From DATJMJ01 sp035503915 (lineage in GTDB: Bacteria; Actinomycetota; Acidimicrobiia; Acidimicrobiales; Palsa-688), in contig DATJSU010000022.1 of assembly GCA_035503915.1 (NCBI GenBank), forward strand, positions 1 through 64,000: a DNA stretch of 64,000 nt, in the 5' to 3' direction. The notes below the pieces were generated by a model. The model ran no database searches. It saw only the letters and a list, made by a program, of their open reading frames with translations, and was not told the DNA's origin. The position numbers and the translations under genes were made by a program. Positions 35,203 through 43,466 of this stretch are shown here, piece by piece. The number at the start of each line of letters is the position of its first letter. Position 1 is the first letter of the stretch.

Positions 35203-35924
35203 CGGCGGGCCGGCGGCTGCGCCAGGAGAGACTCCGGGCTTGGCGGCGGTACCGTCTGGTCCACGACCCGTCCGTCACGGATGAACACGACCTTGTCCGC
35301 CCAAGACGCCAGCTGTGCGTCATGGGTGACGACCACGGCAGCCACCCCGCGCTTGCATGCTGCCAAGATCAAGCGCATGACGGCGTCACCGTTGAGCGAG
35401 TCCAATGCGCCCGAAGGCTCGTCGGCCAGCAAGAGGCGGCGGTCGCCGACGATGGCGCGGGCGATCGCCACTCGCTGGCGTTCGCCACCTGAAAGTTCGT
35501 CCGGGTAGTGCGACGCTCGCTCGGCGATGTCCAGGCTTTGGAGCGCCATCATCGCCCCTGCTCTCGCCTTTTTCGCTGGGGTGCCGTCCAGCTCGAGGGG
35601 CAACGAGACGTTCTCCGCCGCCGTCAAGCCACCGAGGAGGTTGAAGTCCTGGAAGACGTACCCGATCGACCGGCGCCGGAGCCGCGCCTTTTCGTTTTGG
35701 GACATTGCCGAAACGGGCGCGCCACCTATGTTGATCTCGCCGCTCGTAGGCTCTTCCAGGGTGCCCGCGATACTGAGGAGCGTGCTCTTCCCGGACCCGC
35801 TCGGGCCCATGACCGCCACAAGCTGGCCGCCCTCCACCGTGAGGTCGACATCTTGTACCGCGAGCACTTCCGTAGCGCCTTCGCCATAACGCTTGGTGAC
35901 TTTGCGGAGCTCGAGGAGGCTCAT
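35199..35924 (-). CDS. MacB/LolD-type ABC transporter ATP-binding protein
   Basis: From ATG 35924 the product is 241 residues, normal for this group. It contains Walker A GPSGSGKS, the Q-loop in YVFQDFNLLGGLTA, the signature LSGGERQRVAIARAI, Walker B LLLADEPSGALDS, and the H-loop VVVTHD. The frame continues upstream for 212 codons, but that part is antisense to the PadR gene. It pairs with the FtsX-like permease (four-base overlap) and is itself overlapped by the padR-like gene, forming a PadR-controlled four-gene operon. Confidence 0.94.
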   Translation of the reverse strand: MSLLELRKVTKRYGEGATEVLAVQDVDLTVEGGQLVAVMGPSGSGKSTLLSIAGTLEEPTSGEINIGGAPVSAMSQNEKARLRRRSIGYVFQDFNLLGGLTAAENVSLPLELDGTPAKKARAGAMMALQSLDIAERASHYPDELSGGERQRVAIARAIVGDRRLLLADEPSGALDSLNGDAVMRLILAACKRGVAAVVVTHDAQLASWADKVVFIRDGRVVDQTVPPPSPESLLAQPPARR

Positions 35925-36496
35925 CGCCTCACCACCACCCTTCGCCGGAGGCGAGGACCGGGAGATTGGACTGGTGGCTCCACGCTGGCTCGCTTCAACC
36001 GGCTGCTTGCCGAGTCGAGCCAGCGGACGAGGGAGTCCAGGCGGGACAACTCGGCGTCGACCACCAACGCGAAGCTGAGGTCGAAATCGGTGTCGTCTTC
36101 TTTGAGGTGCGTCCACTGCTGCATGAGCTCGACGACGTAGCGGCGGTGGGCCTGGACCACGTCCTGCACGTCGACGCCCGGCACCCTTAGAGCCGAGAGG
36201 ATCTTGATGACGAGCTCGTCGCGCGGCGGTGGGGTCATGTCTGTTGGGGCGTGGAGCCACCTGGTGAGCTCCTGCTCTCCGGGTGGCGTGATCCGGAAGA
36301 TGTTCTGGGAGCCTTCTCCGCTTGAACCGTCCGACTCCACGAGGCCGTCCCGCTCCAGACGTTGCAGGGTCGTGTAGACCTGGCCGATGTTGAGCGGCCA
36401 CACGTCTGCGGTTGTCGCCTCGAACTCTTGGCGCAGTTGGAGGCCGTATTTCGGCCCCTCGCTCAGGAGGGCGAGCAATGCATGGCGCACGCTCAT
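35921..36496 (-). CDS. PadR-family transcriptional regulator
   Basis: With ATG 36496 the product is about 191 residues: a winged helix (MSVRHALLALLSEGPKYGLQ, then LNIGQVYTTLQRLERDGLVE, FRITPPGEQELTRWL) and a C-terminal dimerisation helix region (PRDELVIKILSALRVPGVDV, VVELMQQWTHLKEDDTDFDL). PadR proteins usually repress an adjacent transporter operon and release it on ligand binding. It is the first gene of the ABC transporter operon and has a perfect palindrome just upstream, so autoregulation is likely. ATG 36511 is the alternative start but would run into the operator. Confidence 0.9.
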   Translation of the reverse strand: MSVRHALLALLSEGPKYGLQLRQEFEATTADVWPLNIGQVYTTLQRLERDGLVESDGSSGEGSQNIFRITPPGEQELTRWLHAPTDMTPPPRDELVIKILSALRVPGVDVQDVVQAHRRYVVELMQQWTHLKEDDTDFDLSFALVVDAELSRLDSLVRWLDSASSRLKRASVEPPVQSPGPRLRRRVVVRR

Positions 36497-36510
36497 GGCG
36501 CCTCTCTCCA

Positions 36511-36529
36511 TAGCATACTGAATATGCTA
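36511..36529 (-). promoter_or_regulatory. Palindromic operator of the PadR operon
   Basis: TAGCATA (36511-36517) and TATGCTA (36523-36529) form a perfect inverted repeat around CTGAA, 14 bases upstream of the padR-like start. PadR operators are AT-rich palindromes at promoters of the controlled operon. Confidence 0.7.
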
Positions 36530-36599
36530 CTAGCAGTACACCGAGAAGACAAGCCCTCATGGCGAGGTAGTACGAAGCTTCTGTGCTCGCACCGTGGTC

Positions 36600-36838
36600 C
36601 CATGTACTCGGCCGTCGGCAAGGCCCGACCCCTCAGCCCCGAGGCCCGGCGAGCCGAACGCGAGAGAGCTGCAGAAGGCTTGCGAGCGGCGGCCGATTAT
36701 GCCGCCCCCGCCGGCGTCAGTCTGGCCATCGAGCCTCTCAACCGTTTCGAGACCGACATGGTTAACACCGCGGAGCAGGGGTTGGAGCTTTGCGACCTCG
36801 TTGGCAGGGCGAACGTTGGCCTCACGCTAGACACTTGG
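36600..36838 (+). pseudogene. Sugar-phosphate isomerase/epimerase fragment (TIM barrel)
   Basis: The frame GPMYSAVGKARPLSPEARRAER, then AADYAAPAGVSLAIEPLNRF, ETDMVNTAEQGLELCDLVGR and VGLTLDT is the middle of a xylose-isomerase-like TIM-barrel epimerase. It includes the metal-binding Glu in IEPLNRFETD and the LTLDT strand. Both ends are missing. Immediately after LTLDT the same frame continues into a different family (the next feature), so this is an in-frame fusion of two relics. The sequence quoted here is broken into pieces of one frame. Confidence 0.7.
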
Positions 36839-37090
36839 GCCACTGCCGAGTACGTTTCCTGCTTCGGGTCGGGGACCATCCGCGACGAGCTGACGGCCGA
36901 GCACGGGTCACCTTTTGCCGTTGAGACGGCGCATATCCGGCTGCGAAGTTCAGACCTGACAGCCCGCATATATCGTTCGCTGTTCGACACGGCGCGCCAG
37001 TACCGGGAGAGCATCGACGTTTTTGGGTCCAAGCAATCGTTCGAGTGGGCGCTGGTCGAAGGCGAACGCCATGTGCTCCCCAAGCCAGTC
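36839..37090 (+). pseudogene. Gfo/Idh/MocA-type oxidoreductase C-terminal fragment
   Basis: The frame YVSCFGSGTIRDELTAEHGS, PFAVETAHIRLRSSDLTARI, YRSLFDTARQYRESIDVFGS and KQSFEWALVEGERHVL matches the C-terminal domain of sugar-type Gfo/Idh/MocA dehydrogenases. The Rossmann domain is absent, and after about 37090 the similarity ends. Isomerases and Gfo/Idh/MocA enzymes are often neighbours in sugar or inositol catabolic clusters. The fusion probably arose by deletion of the DNA between two adjacent genes. Confidence 0.65.
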
Positions 37091-37190
37091 CGGCGGTTCA
37101 CTACCAGCTGCCAACTGGACCTGCGTCGGGTTGTGCGCCCACGAGTCGGCGCTGAAAGGCGGGCGGCTGGTCAAACTGCCTCGCTTCACT

Positions 37191-37990
37191 TTCGGTTAAT
37201 TGGGTCACCGTTACAGAAAGCGAGGCTGGGAGCGGCGGAAATAGGCCCGTCTACGATTGGCGCAGCCTTCCCCGCAGAGCCCTCAGGCGCCCCCCCAAGG
37301 CTGCCGCGAGCCTGCCTTGTCTCGCTGGCAATATCACTGAGCTCGCCCCCTCGCGCGGCCGCCTAGCCTCAGCTTCGGCGGCTTCACGTTGGCGGCGCCT
37401 CCACTCTTCGGAACGCTGCATCACCAGATCTATGTCACCATGCACGCTGGCCTCTTTCGCCGAAAACTAATCAGACGTTGCAAGCCAGAGGTTACGCTCG
37501 CCGGCGCCGCCTGCAAGGAGGCGTCTTTGCAAGGCTACGCTTTGTGGTCGCGGCGTCCGCCCGCGCGGCGCGCCAAATGAAGAACCTTCCCAACACGGAA
37601 CCTCCGGAAAGGAAGGCATGCTACCGTTCGGCCATGGCAATCTTCGCCCGCCGAGGCCATCGGAGGGGCAACCCGGCCCTCCTGGCCCGCTGGTGGGTAA
37701 TTACCCTGCCTGCCGGCCACAATCCCGTCTTGTGCCATGCTGTTGGGGCAAAAGGCACGGCGTCCGGCTCGGGGCCGCACCCCAACTTCCGCGCCCCGAC
37801 GCCGAGAACGACGGGCGCGTCCCACCTCAGGGAAAGTTCGGGACTACGGAGGAACTTCAAGACGTCCTCAACGATTCGACCAAGGTAGCCACGAGCGGGT
37901 TCAGTTACCAGAGCGGGGGGAGGCAGAGGGGTGCGGCCGTCGCCCGTCGGGGACGGTGGGCCCTCATGACGGAGGAGGAGGCATGTCCTC
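37191..37990. other. 800-base stretch without a supported gene
   Basis: Several frames of 60-130 codons are open on both strands, but all have arginine/proline-rich shadow composition. None shows a domain, signal peptide or credible start. It may be decayed sequence continuing from the oxidoreductase relic. GGAGGAGG at 37972-37979 is the ribosome binding site of the next gene. Confidence 0.45.
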
Positions 37991-39145
37991 ATGGGCGCAT
38001 ACAGCGCTGTCCTAAGGTTGTCGCTGGTCGCGGGAGCCGCGGTGGCGGCCGCCCTCGTCTCGGCAACGTTCGTCCCGGTTGGGCCTTCGGCGGGCGCCGC
38101 GCCCGCCGCCCGTGCCTTTACGGGAGCGCTTCAGCCGCCGGCCAAGAACCTCGTGCTTACAGGGCCCGTGATCGTAGAACTGGTGGATGCCGACGCCGCG
38201 TTCAAACACCTCCCTCCCGACGACTTCATCGGCTTGCGCGCGGCCTATTACGCCTACGACGTTGCCACCTCCATGCATTGGGCTGGCGCCCAGCTCGTCC
38301 CCTCCTCGACCGCCTACGAGGCCCAAGTCTCGACCCAGGACGACGGCGGGTACACGGTCTTCCATGAGCCCTTGCACGGCGCCTGGGTAGCTGTGGACGA
38401 CGGGATGGGCAGCGCGGGTTGCGCCAACTACCACGTGAGCATCCCGGCAGCTGTCCTGGCCGTGTGGCACTGGCAGGCCGGGAGCTGCACGCCACCGGAC
38501 GCTTCGGGGCCAATATTGCTCACCTATTTCGCCCAAGCGGCACAGGGATGGCGAGCGGGTGCTGCTGCTATCAGCGCCGAGCAAGGTTTTTATTGGTTGG
38601 GCGCCGCCAAAGCCCTCGAGGCCGCGGTGGCCGCCGGGGCGCCCGGTACCGGCGGCTACTCCAACGCCGCCCAGCAACTCGCGCGGTTGTCAAGGTTGCC
38701 GGACGCCATGCTGACAGCGGCCCAGGAAAGGCAGCTCAGTGCTCTTACGGCCGCTCTCGACTCCTTTTTCGGCACCAACGGCCTATACGGCTACAGTGCG
38801 CCGTCACGGGCCCCCAGGGCCTTTGTCGCCACCCTCCAGCAGGAGGCCGACCTCGGTACCCTGAACGTGGTCGCCGACCCTCGATTGGGCAAGGTGCCCA
38901 GCAGTTTCTCCGAAGCCATCGTCACCTGCCCGGTGCTTGCCGGCGTGGCGGCAGGTTCAGTTTTTGGGTGCAAAGTCGAGGGTTTTGAGGCCTACTACAT
39001 CGTCGGGACCGTGGAGTCGGCAGATGCCACCAGGTACTCGGCTGAAATCGTCAATGGGAGCCCGCTGTTCGAGTGCAACGCAGACGGCCTGAGCGCGGCC
39101 GAGCAACTGGCGGCGAAAAGGATGGGCGGAGGGTGCGCACCATGA
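37991..39145 (+). CDS. Secreted protein with possible DUF4333-like C-terminal domain
   Basis: The 384-residue product has a signal peptide (SLVAGAAVAAALVSATFVPV) and a GGAGGAGG ribosome binding site about ten bases before ATG 37991. The central part (residues 55-260) has mixed helical sequence (GLRAAYYAYDVATSMHWAGA, ALEAAVAAGAPGTGGYSNAA). The final 80 residues resemble DUF4333, with a cysteine pair (VTCPVLAGVAAGSVFGCKVE) and a third cysteine near LFECNAD. The whole protein is not one I recognise. It stands alone, convergent with the GGDEF-EAL gene. Confidence 0.6.
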   Translation: MGAYSAVLRLSLVAGAAVAAALVSATFVPVGPSAGAAPAARAFTGALQPPAKNLVLTGPVIVELVDADAAFKHLPPDDFIGLRAAYYAYDVATSMHWAGAQLVPSSTAYEAQVSTQDDGGYTVFHEPLHGAWVAVDDGMGSAGCANYHVSIPAAVLAVWHWQAGSCTPPDASGPILLTYFAQAAQGWRAGAAAISAEQGFYWLGAAKALEAAVAAGAPGTGGYSNAAQQLARLSRLPDAMLTAAQERQLSALTAALDSFFGTNGLYGYSAPSRAPRAFVATLQQEADLGTLNVVADPRLGKVPSSFSEAIVTCPVLAGVAAGSVFGCKVEGFEAYYIVGTVESADATRYSAEIVNGSPLFECNADGLSAAEQLAAKRMGGGCAP

Positions 39146-39214
39146 CCTTCGGCGACGGTTCCTCGGAGCGGACGTTATTGGAGCCGTTGTTGAGTGAAGA
39201 GGTCGGCAGTTCTC

Positions 39215-41389
39215 CTAGACGAGGAGCGCGGAAGCGAACTGGTTTGCCAGGAGGCGCTTGATGATCACCGGGCGGAGCGGCTTGGCGAAGAGGTAACCCT
39301 GCGCCCCATCGCATCCCATCCCTGCGACCTTATGCCGCTGCTGCTCGGTTTCTACGCCCTCAGCGATCACGTCCATGCCAAGGCTGTGGGCCATCGTGAC
39401 GATAGCGGCAACGAGGGCGGCGTCCCTCTCCTGGTTCTCGAGCCTCGCAACGAAGCTGCGGTCGATCTTCAAGGTATTAGCGCGGAACGCGTGCAGGTGC
39501 GCCAGGGACGAATAGCCGGTGGGGAAGTCGTCGAGCGCCAGGCGCGCCCCGAGCCCGGACAAAGCCTCCAACGTGGCGCTGCAATGGTCGAGCTCTTCGA
39601 TGGCTCCAGGCGCAGTGAGCTCGAGGCAGAGCTGGTTCGCCAGGAGCCCGTTATCAGCGATGGCAGAACGGGCTTCGGCGACGAACCCGTTAGTCGCGAG
39701 CTGCCGCGCCGAGACGTTGACCATAATCGCGAAGCTCGGCGGGCAAAGATTGGCCTCGCTCCAGCGGTTGCGCTCCGCGCAAGCCTCGTTGAGGGCCCAG
39801 CGCCCCAAGGCGTGGATGAGCCCAGTCTCTTCTGCCGCCGAGATGAAGTCGGCCGGCGGGACGACTCCGCGCTGAGGGTGCTGCCAGCGGAGCAGTGCTT
39901 CGGCACCTATCGGCGTGCCGGTGGCCAAGGAGTAGACGGGCTGGTAAACGAGGAAGAACTCGGCTCGCTCGAGCGCCAGTTGCAGGTCGCGTACTAGTTT
40001 GTGGCGCTGGTCGGCACGGTCGCGCAGGGCCGGGTGGAACATCTCGACCCGGTCACGCCCTTTGCTCTTCGCCCTGTACATGGCGATGTCGGCGTCCCGG
40101 AGGAGGGCCTCCGGGTCGGCCATTGCGCCCGCGCTCACCATGACCCCGATGCTTGCGGTCATGTTCACACCCTCGGTCCCGTGCGAGAAGTGCGAGAAGC
40201 CTTCCCCCAAGCTTCTCATGATCCTGCTGGCGACCGTGAGGGCGTCGTACCCCGGGGAAAGCCGGTCGAGGAGCACCACGAACTCGTCACCCCCGAGGCG
40301 GGCCACGGTGTCCCCGGGGCGCGTGGCCGCGCGCAGACGGGCGGCGGCTTCCCTCAGGACCTCATCTCCTGCCGTGTGGCCGTGGGCGTCGTTCACGAGC
40401 TTGAAGTTGTCCAGATCGATAAAGAGCAGCGCGATCCTTCCAGGGTTGCGCTTGAGCCCGGCGAGGGCCTGTTTGACCTTTTCCATGAGCGCGAACCGGT
40501 TGGGCAGGCCGGTCAGCGAGTCGTGTGTGGCCTGGTGGGCCAGGACACTTTGAGCATCCTTGATCTCGGTCAAGTCGCGCGAAGCCACGACTATGCCCGT
40601 CAATGAGCCGTCGGGGCCCAGTTGGGGGACGATTCGCGCGTGCCACCACACGGTCCTCCCCTCGAGCGGGCAGGAGTACTCCACCTCGTGCATCTGCCTT
40701 GTCTCGAGCACGAGCTGCAGTGCGGGGCGGAGGACTGCCACAACCTCGCTCGGCCGTCCCAGCTCCTCATCGGTTCGCCCGAGGATGTCCGCGGGAGCCG
40801 CTCCAAGGGCGGCGGCGGCCCTGGCGTTGACCATCTCATAACGGAGCCCGCTGTTGTAGCAGACGATCGCGTCCGGCGAGCTGTCCAGGACAGCGCGCAA
40901 CTGTCCTTCTCGGCGTGCCAGCTCTTGTTCGGCCATTACCTGGGCCGTGACGTCGCGAGAGATACCAAAGGTCCCGATAATTACGCCGTCGCCGTCGCGC
41001 AGGGGGGCCTTGCTGGTCTGGAACCATCCGCCGGTGGCATCTGAAGACGTGTCCCTCTCGAGGACGTTGAGGATCTCCCGACCGGTCTCGATCATGAGGC
41101 GTTCTTCGGCCATCCACTCCGTGGCCAGGTCGGGGTCGAAGAGGTCCATGTCGGTCTTGCCGATGAAGTCCTCGGGCCTGGCCTCCGTAGCTTGCGCGGC
41201 GCCCTTTTTCCGTTCCCGGTCCACGTGGTGTTGGACCACGCCCCGGCTCACCAAAATGAAACGGTTGTCGCGGTCCTTGAAATAGATCGCCTCGTTCGTG
41301 CCTTCAAGAAGGTTACGCAGGCAGACGCGTTCGATGTCCTCGTGACCCGGGAGCTCTCCGGCTCCGATGCCTTGGTCCGCCTTGCTCAC
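39215..41389 (-). CDS. PAS-PAS-GGDEF-EAL cyclic-di-GMP enzyme
   Basis: The 724-residue cytosolic protein has two PAS domains (about 22-150 and 160-280; the first ends GTFGISRDVTAQ, the second VVASRDLTEIKDA). A GGDEF domain follows (about 285-450, with RLGGDEFVVLLDRLSP at 364-379), then an EAL domain (about 465-720; AEALLRWQHPQRGVVPPADF, LALDDFPTGYSSLAHLHAFR, DRSFVARLENQERDAALV, GMDVIAEGVET). Both signature motifs are canonical, so synthesis and hydrolysis of c-di-GMP are both possible. No membrane helix is present, so the stimulus is probably a cytosolic ligand or redox signal sensed by PAS. It is transcribed divergently from the MFS gene. Confidence 0.95.
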   Translation of the reverse strand: MSKADQGIGAGELPGHEDIERVCLRNLLEGTNEAIYFKDRDNRFILVSRGVVQHHVDRERKKGAAQATEARPEDFIGKTDMDLFDPDLATEWMAEERLMIETGREILNVLERDTSSDATGGWFQTSKAPLRDGDGVIIGTFGISRDVTAQVMAEQELARREGQLRAVLDSSPDAIVCYNSGLRYEMVNARAAAALGAAPADILGRTDEELGRPSEVVAVLRPALQLVLETRQMHEVEYSCPLEGRTVWWHARIVPQLGPDGSLTGIVVASRDLTEIKDAQSVLAHQATHDSLTGLPNRFALMEKVKQALAGLKRNPGRIALLFIDLDNFKLVNDAHGHTAGDEVLREAAARLRAATRPGDTVARLGGDEFVVLLDRLSPGYDALTVASRIMRSLGEGFSHFSHGTEGVNMTASIGVMVSAGAMADPEALLRDADIAMYRAKSKGRDRVEMFHPALRDRADQRHKLVRDLQLALERAEFFLVYQPVYSLATGTPIGAEALLRWQHPQRGVVPPADFISAAEETGLIHALGRWALNEACAERNRWSEANLCPPSFAIMVNVSARQLATNGFVAEARSAIADNGLLANQLCLELTAPGAIEELDHCSATLEALSGLGARLALDDFPTGYSSLAHLHAFRANTLKIDRSFVARLENQERDAALVAAIVTMAHSLGMDVIAEGVETEQQRHKVAGMGCDGAQGYLFAKPLRPVIIKRLLANQFASALLV

Positions 41390-41447
41390 TCGAGCCTCCT
41401 AGCCGGAGCGGGGCCCCATTGCTGTATCGGCCAGCTGGCAAAACCGG

Positions 41448-43445
41448 TTGAGTTGCTCCAGGGAGGCTTGGCTGGCGCCTGTTGGAGGTGCGCGGCCGGC
41501 TCCTGAGGTACCAGGTCGGCAATACTCGGGAGTGGCTCCTGCGACGTCGGGCGAGAGAAGTGCCTCGCTGGGCCTCATCCTGGCGCTTTTGCTCCCTGCG
41601 GCGTTCTTCGACGGCTACGACGCCCAGATCATGGCCCTGCTCCTGCCCCAGATCCAGGACAGCTTCCACGCCAGCGTCACGGCTCTCGGGCTGGCCCACA
41701 TCCCGATCGCTCTCGGTCAGTTCGTCGCCTTCTTTATCATCCGCCAGGCGGACCGGGTCGGCCGCCGGCCTCTGTTGTTGCTGACAGTCTTTGGCTACAC
41801 GGCCTTCACCGCGGCGACGGCAGCCGCCTGGGACCTGTGGTCATTTGCCGCTCTCCAGTTCGGGGCGCAGGTTTTTATCGGTGCAGAGTTTGCCGTCGCC
41901 GTCACAATGCTGGTCGAGCTTTTCCCGAACGAACGCAGGGGCCGCGCACTTGGCGCCCTGCTCACGTTCGGGCCGCTGGGGGCAGTCGTTGTCGCCGTCC
42001 TTCTCGATGCAGGCCTCGAGGACACTGCTCTTGGGTGGCGGGTGTTCTATTTGGTCGGCATCCTGCCGCTAGTTGTCGTCGCCCTCGCGCGCCGTCGCCT
42101 GCCGGAGACACCTCGTTTCGAGGCGGAACGACGGGTTCGGGCGCAGGGCACGGCCCCGCCTGCGGCCTCTTTCCTGGAGCCTTGGCTGCCGAGGTACCGC
42201 AAGCGCCTGGTGTTGGTCGGGCTGGTGTCGCTCTTCCAAACCCTGCCGTCCTCTGCGGCGGTGGCCTGGTGGGCATTTTACGCTGAACGCGAGCGCGGCC
42301 TGAGCACGGGCCAGGTAGCCACCTACGTGATTTTCGCTTACGGGGCAGGGCTCTTCGGCTACTACAGCTGCGGGAGGCTCATGGACCGGGTCGGTAGACG
42401 TCCCACAGCTGTTATCTACATCCTCTGTACCGTCGTGGCTGGGATGGGGCTCTTTCAGAGCGGCGGGAGCCCCGCGAGCCCGGTCCTGCTAGCAGTGGCT
42501 GTGTTCTTTGGCCTGGGCATCGGGCCGGTGATGTCCGCCTTTGCCACTGAGCTGTTCCCCACGCGCATCCGCGCCCAGGCTTCCTCCTGGGTGCGCAATT
42601 GGTTCGCCATCATCGGTTCGGCCCTTGGCCCCAGCTTGGTTGGTGTCCTCGGGGACCCCTACCGCGGGACCATCGGCAACATAGGCAACACCGTCACGTT
42701 GCTCATGCTGGTCGCGTTGCCCTCCGCCTTTTTCATACTGCGCTTTATGCCTGAGACCCGAGGCGTCGACCTGGGCTCTGGCGCCGGAAGTGCCGGTCGG
42801 CTCCCTCAAAGGGCGGACGTCCTTGGCGCGCCGGAGATCCCTGACGCGAAGCTGCGCCGGTCCTTCGGCCTAGGGCTGGTGGCGGTCGTTGTCTTGCTCG
42901 GGGCTATCTCCGGCGCCGTCCTCGCGTTCGGCACGGGCCAGGAACGCCCCTCTGGCGCCGGTCAGGAGTGGCTTTTTGACATGGCAGGGTCCACTGCCTC
43001 GAGCGGACGGCAAGCTTCCCTCAGCCAAGCCGAAAAGCTTGGTAACCCCTCGTTGGCGCGCTCCCTGATCGTCCCGGGCACCGAGGACAAGGGTGCCTTC
43101 ACCCGTATCATCGTGGGCTCTGCAGCAGTGTCGGGCAAAGTGGCGACCGTACCTTTTACCGTGGTCCGGCCAACGCACTCGGGCGCTCCGTCGGCGATCT
43201 CCGGCGTGCTGGCCCTGGTGCGGTCACTCACAGGCTGGCGAGTTGTGGGGGTGGGTGGTGTGCACAGCGTGCAAAGCTTGCCATCGCCGGCGACCCCCGC
43301 ATTGCCCGGGCCTCTGTTTGCATGGGCCATCGGCGCATTAGTCGTCGTAGCGGTCCTGACCGCGGCCGCCAGTCTGGTCATCTCGCGCGCGGGAAGGGCT
43401 GAACGGGCTCCGCCGGACCTATTGCCTGTTGTAAAGTCCACCTGA
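41448..43445 (+). CDS. MFS transporter with an extra C-terminal extracytoplasmic domain
   Basis: The protein of up to 665 residues has a 12-helix sugar-porter/metabolite:H+ symporter-like MFS core. It shows FFDGYDAQIMALLLPQIQDS in helix 1, RQADRVGRRPLLLLTVFGYT (motif A), a second motif A-like GRLMDRVGRRPTAVIYIL, and ELFPTRIRAQASSWVRNWFA in the C-half. After about residue 465 there is an unusual extension. It has an added helix (LGLVAVVVLLGAISGAVLAF), an exported domain of about 130 residues (EWLFDMAGSTASSGRQASLS, ALVRSLTGWRVVGVGGVHSV) and a final helix (FAWAIGALVVVAVLTAAASL). The start is uncertain: TTG 41448 or GTG 41532. The substrate is unknown. Confidence 0.85.
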   Translation: MSCSREAWLAPVGGARPAPEVPGRQYSGVAPATSGERSASLGLILALLLPAAFFDGYDAQIMALLLPQIQDSFHASVTALGLAHIPIALGQFVAFFIIRQADRVGRRPLLLLTVFGYTAFTAATAAAWDLWSFAALQFGAQVFIGAEFAVAVTMLVELFPNERRGRALGALLTFGPLGAVVVAVLLDAGLEDTALGWRVFYLVGILPLVVVALARRRLPETPRFEAERRVRAQGTAPPAASFLEPWLPRYRKRLVLVGLVSLFQTLPSSAAVAWWAFYAERERGLSTGQVATYVIFAYGAGLFGYYSCGRLMDRVGRRPTAVIYILCTVVAGMGLFQSGGSPASPVLLAVAVFFGLGIGPVMSAFATELFPTRIRAQASSWVRNWFAIIGSALGPSLVGVLGDPYRGTIGNIGNTVTLLMLVALPSAFFILRFMPETRGVDLGSGAGSAGRLPQRADVLGAPEIPDAKLRRSFGLGLVAVVVLLGAISGAVLAFGTGQERPSGAGQEWLFDMAGSTASSGRQASLSQAEKLGNPSLARSLIVPGTEDKGAFTRIIVGSAAVSGKVATVPFTVVRPTHSGAPSAISGVLALVRSLTGWRVVGVGGVHSVQSLPSPATPALPGPLFAWAIGALVVVAVLTAAASLVISRAGRAERAPPDLLPVVKST

Positions 43446-43466
43446 CATTAGCTGGATGGCCGCACT

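Noticed and set aside
33925..35508. Plus-strand frame of 527 codons
   Set aside because: It is antisense to the FtsX-like permease with shadow composition (many Arg, Gly, Pro, His) and no domain.
35925..36560. N-terminal extension of the ABC ATPase (open frame to 36560)
   Set aside because: The extension is antisense-like and arginine-rich and overlaps the PadR gene. The ATPase has normal length and a good start at 35924.
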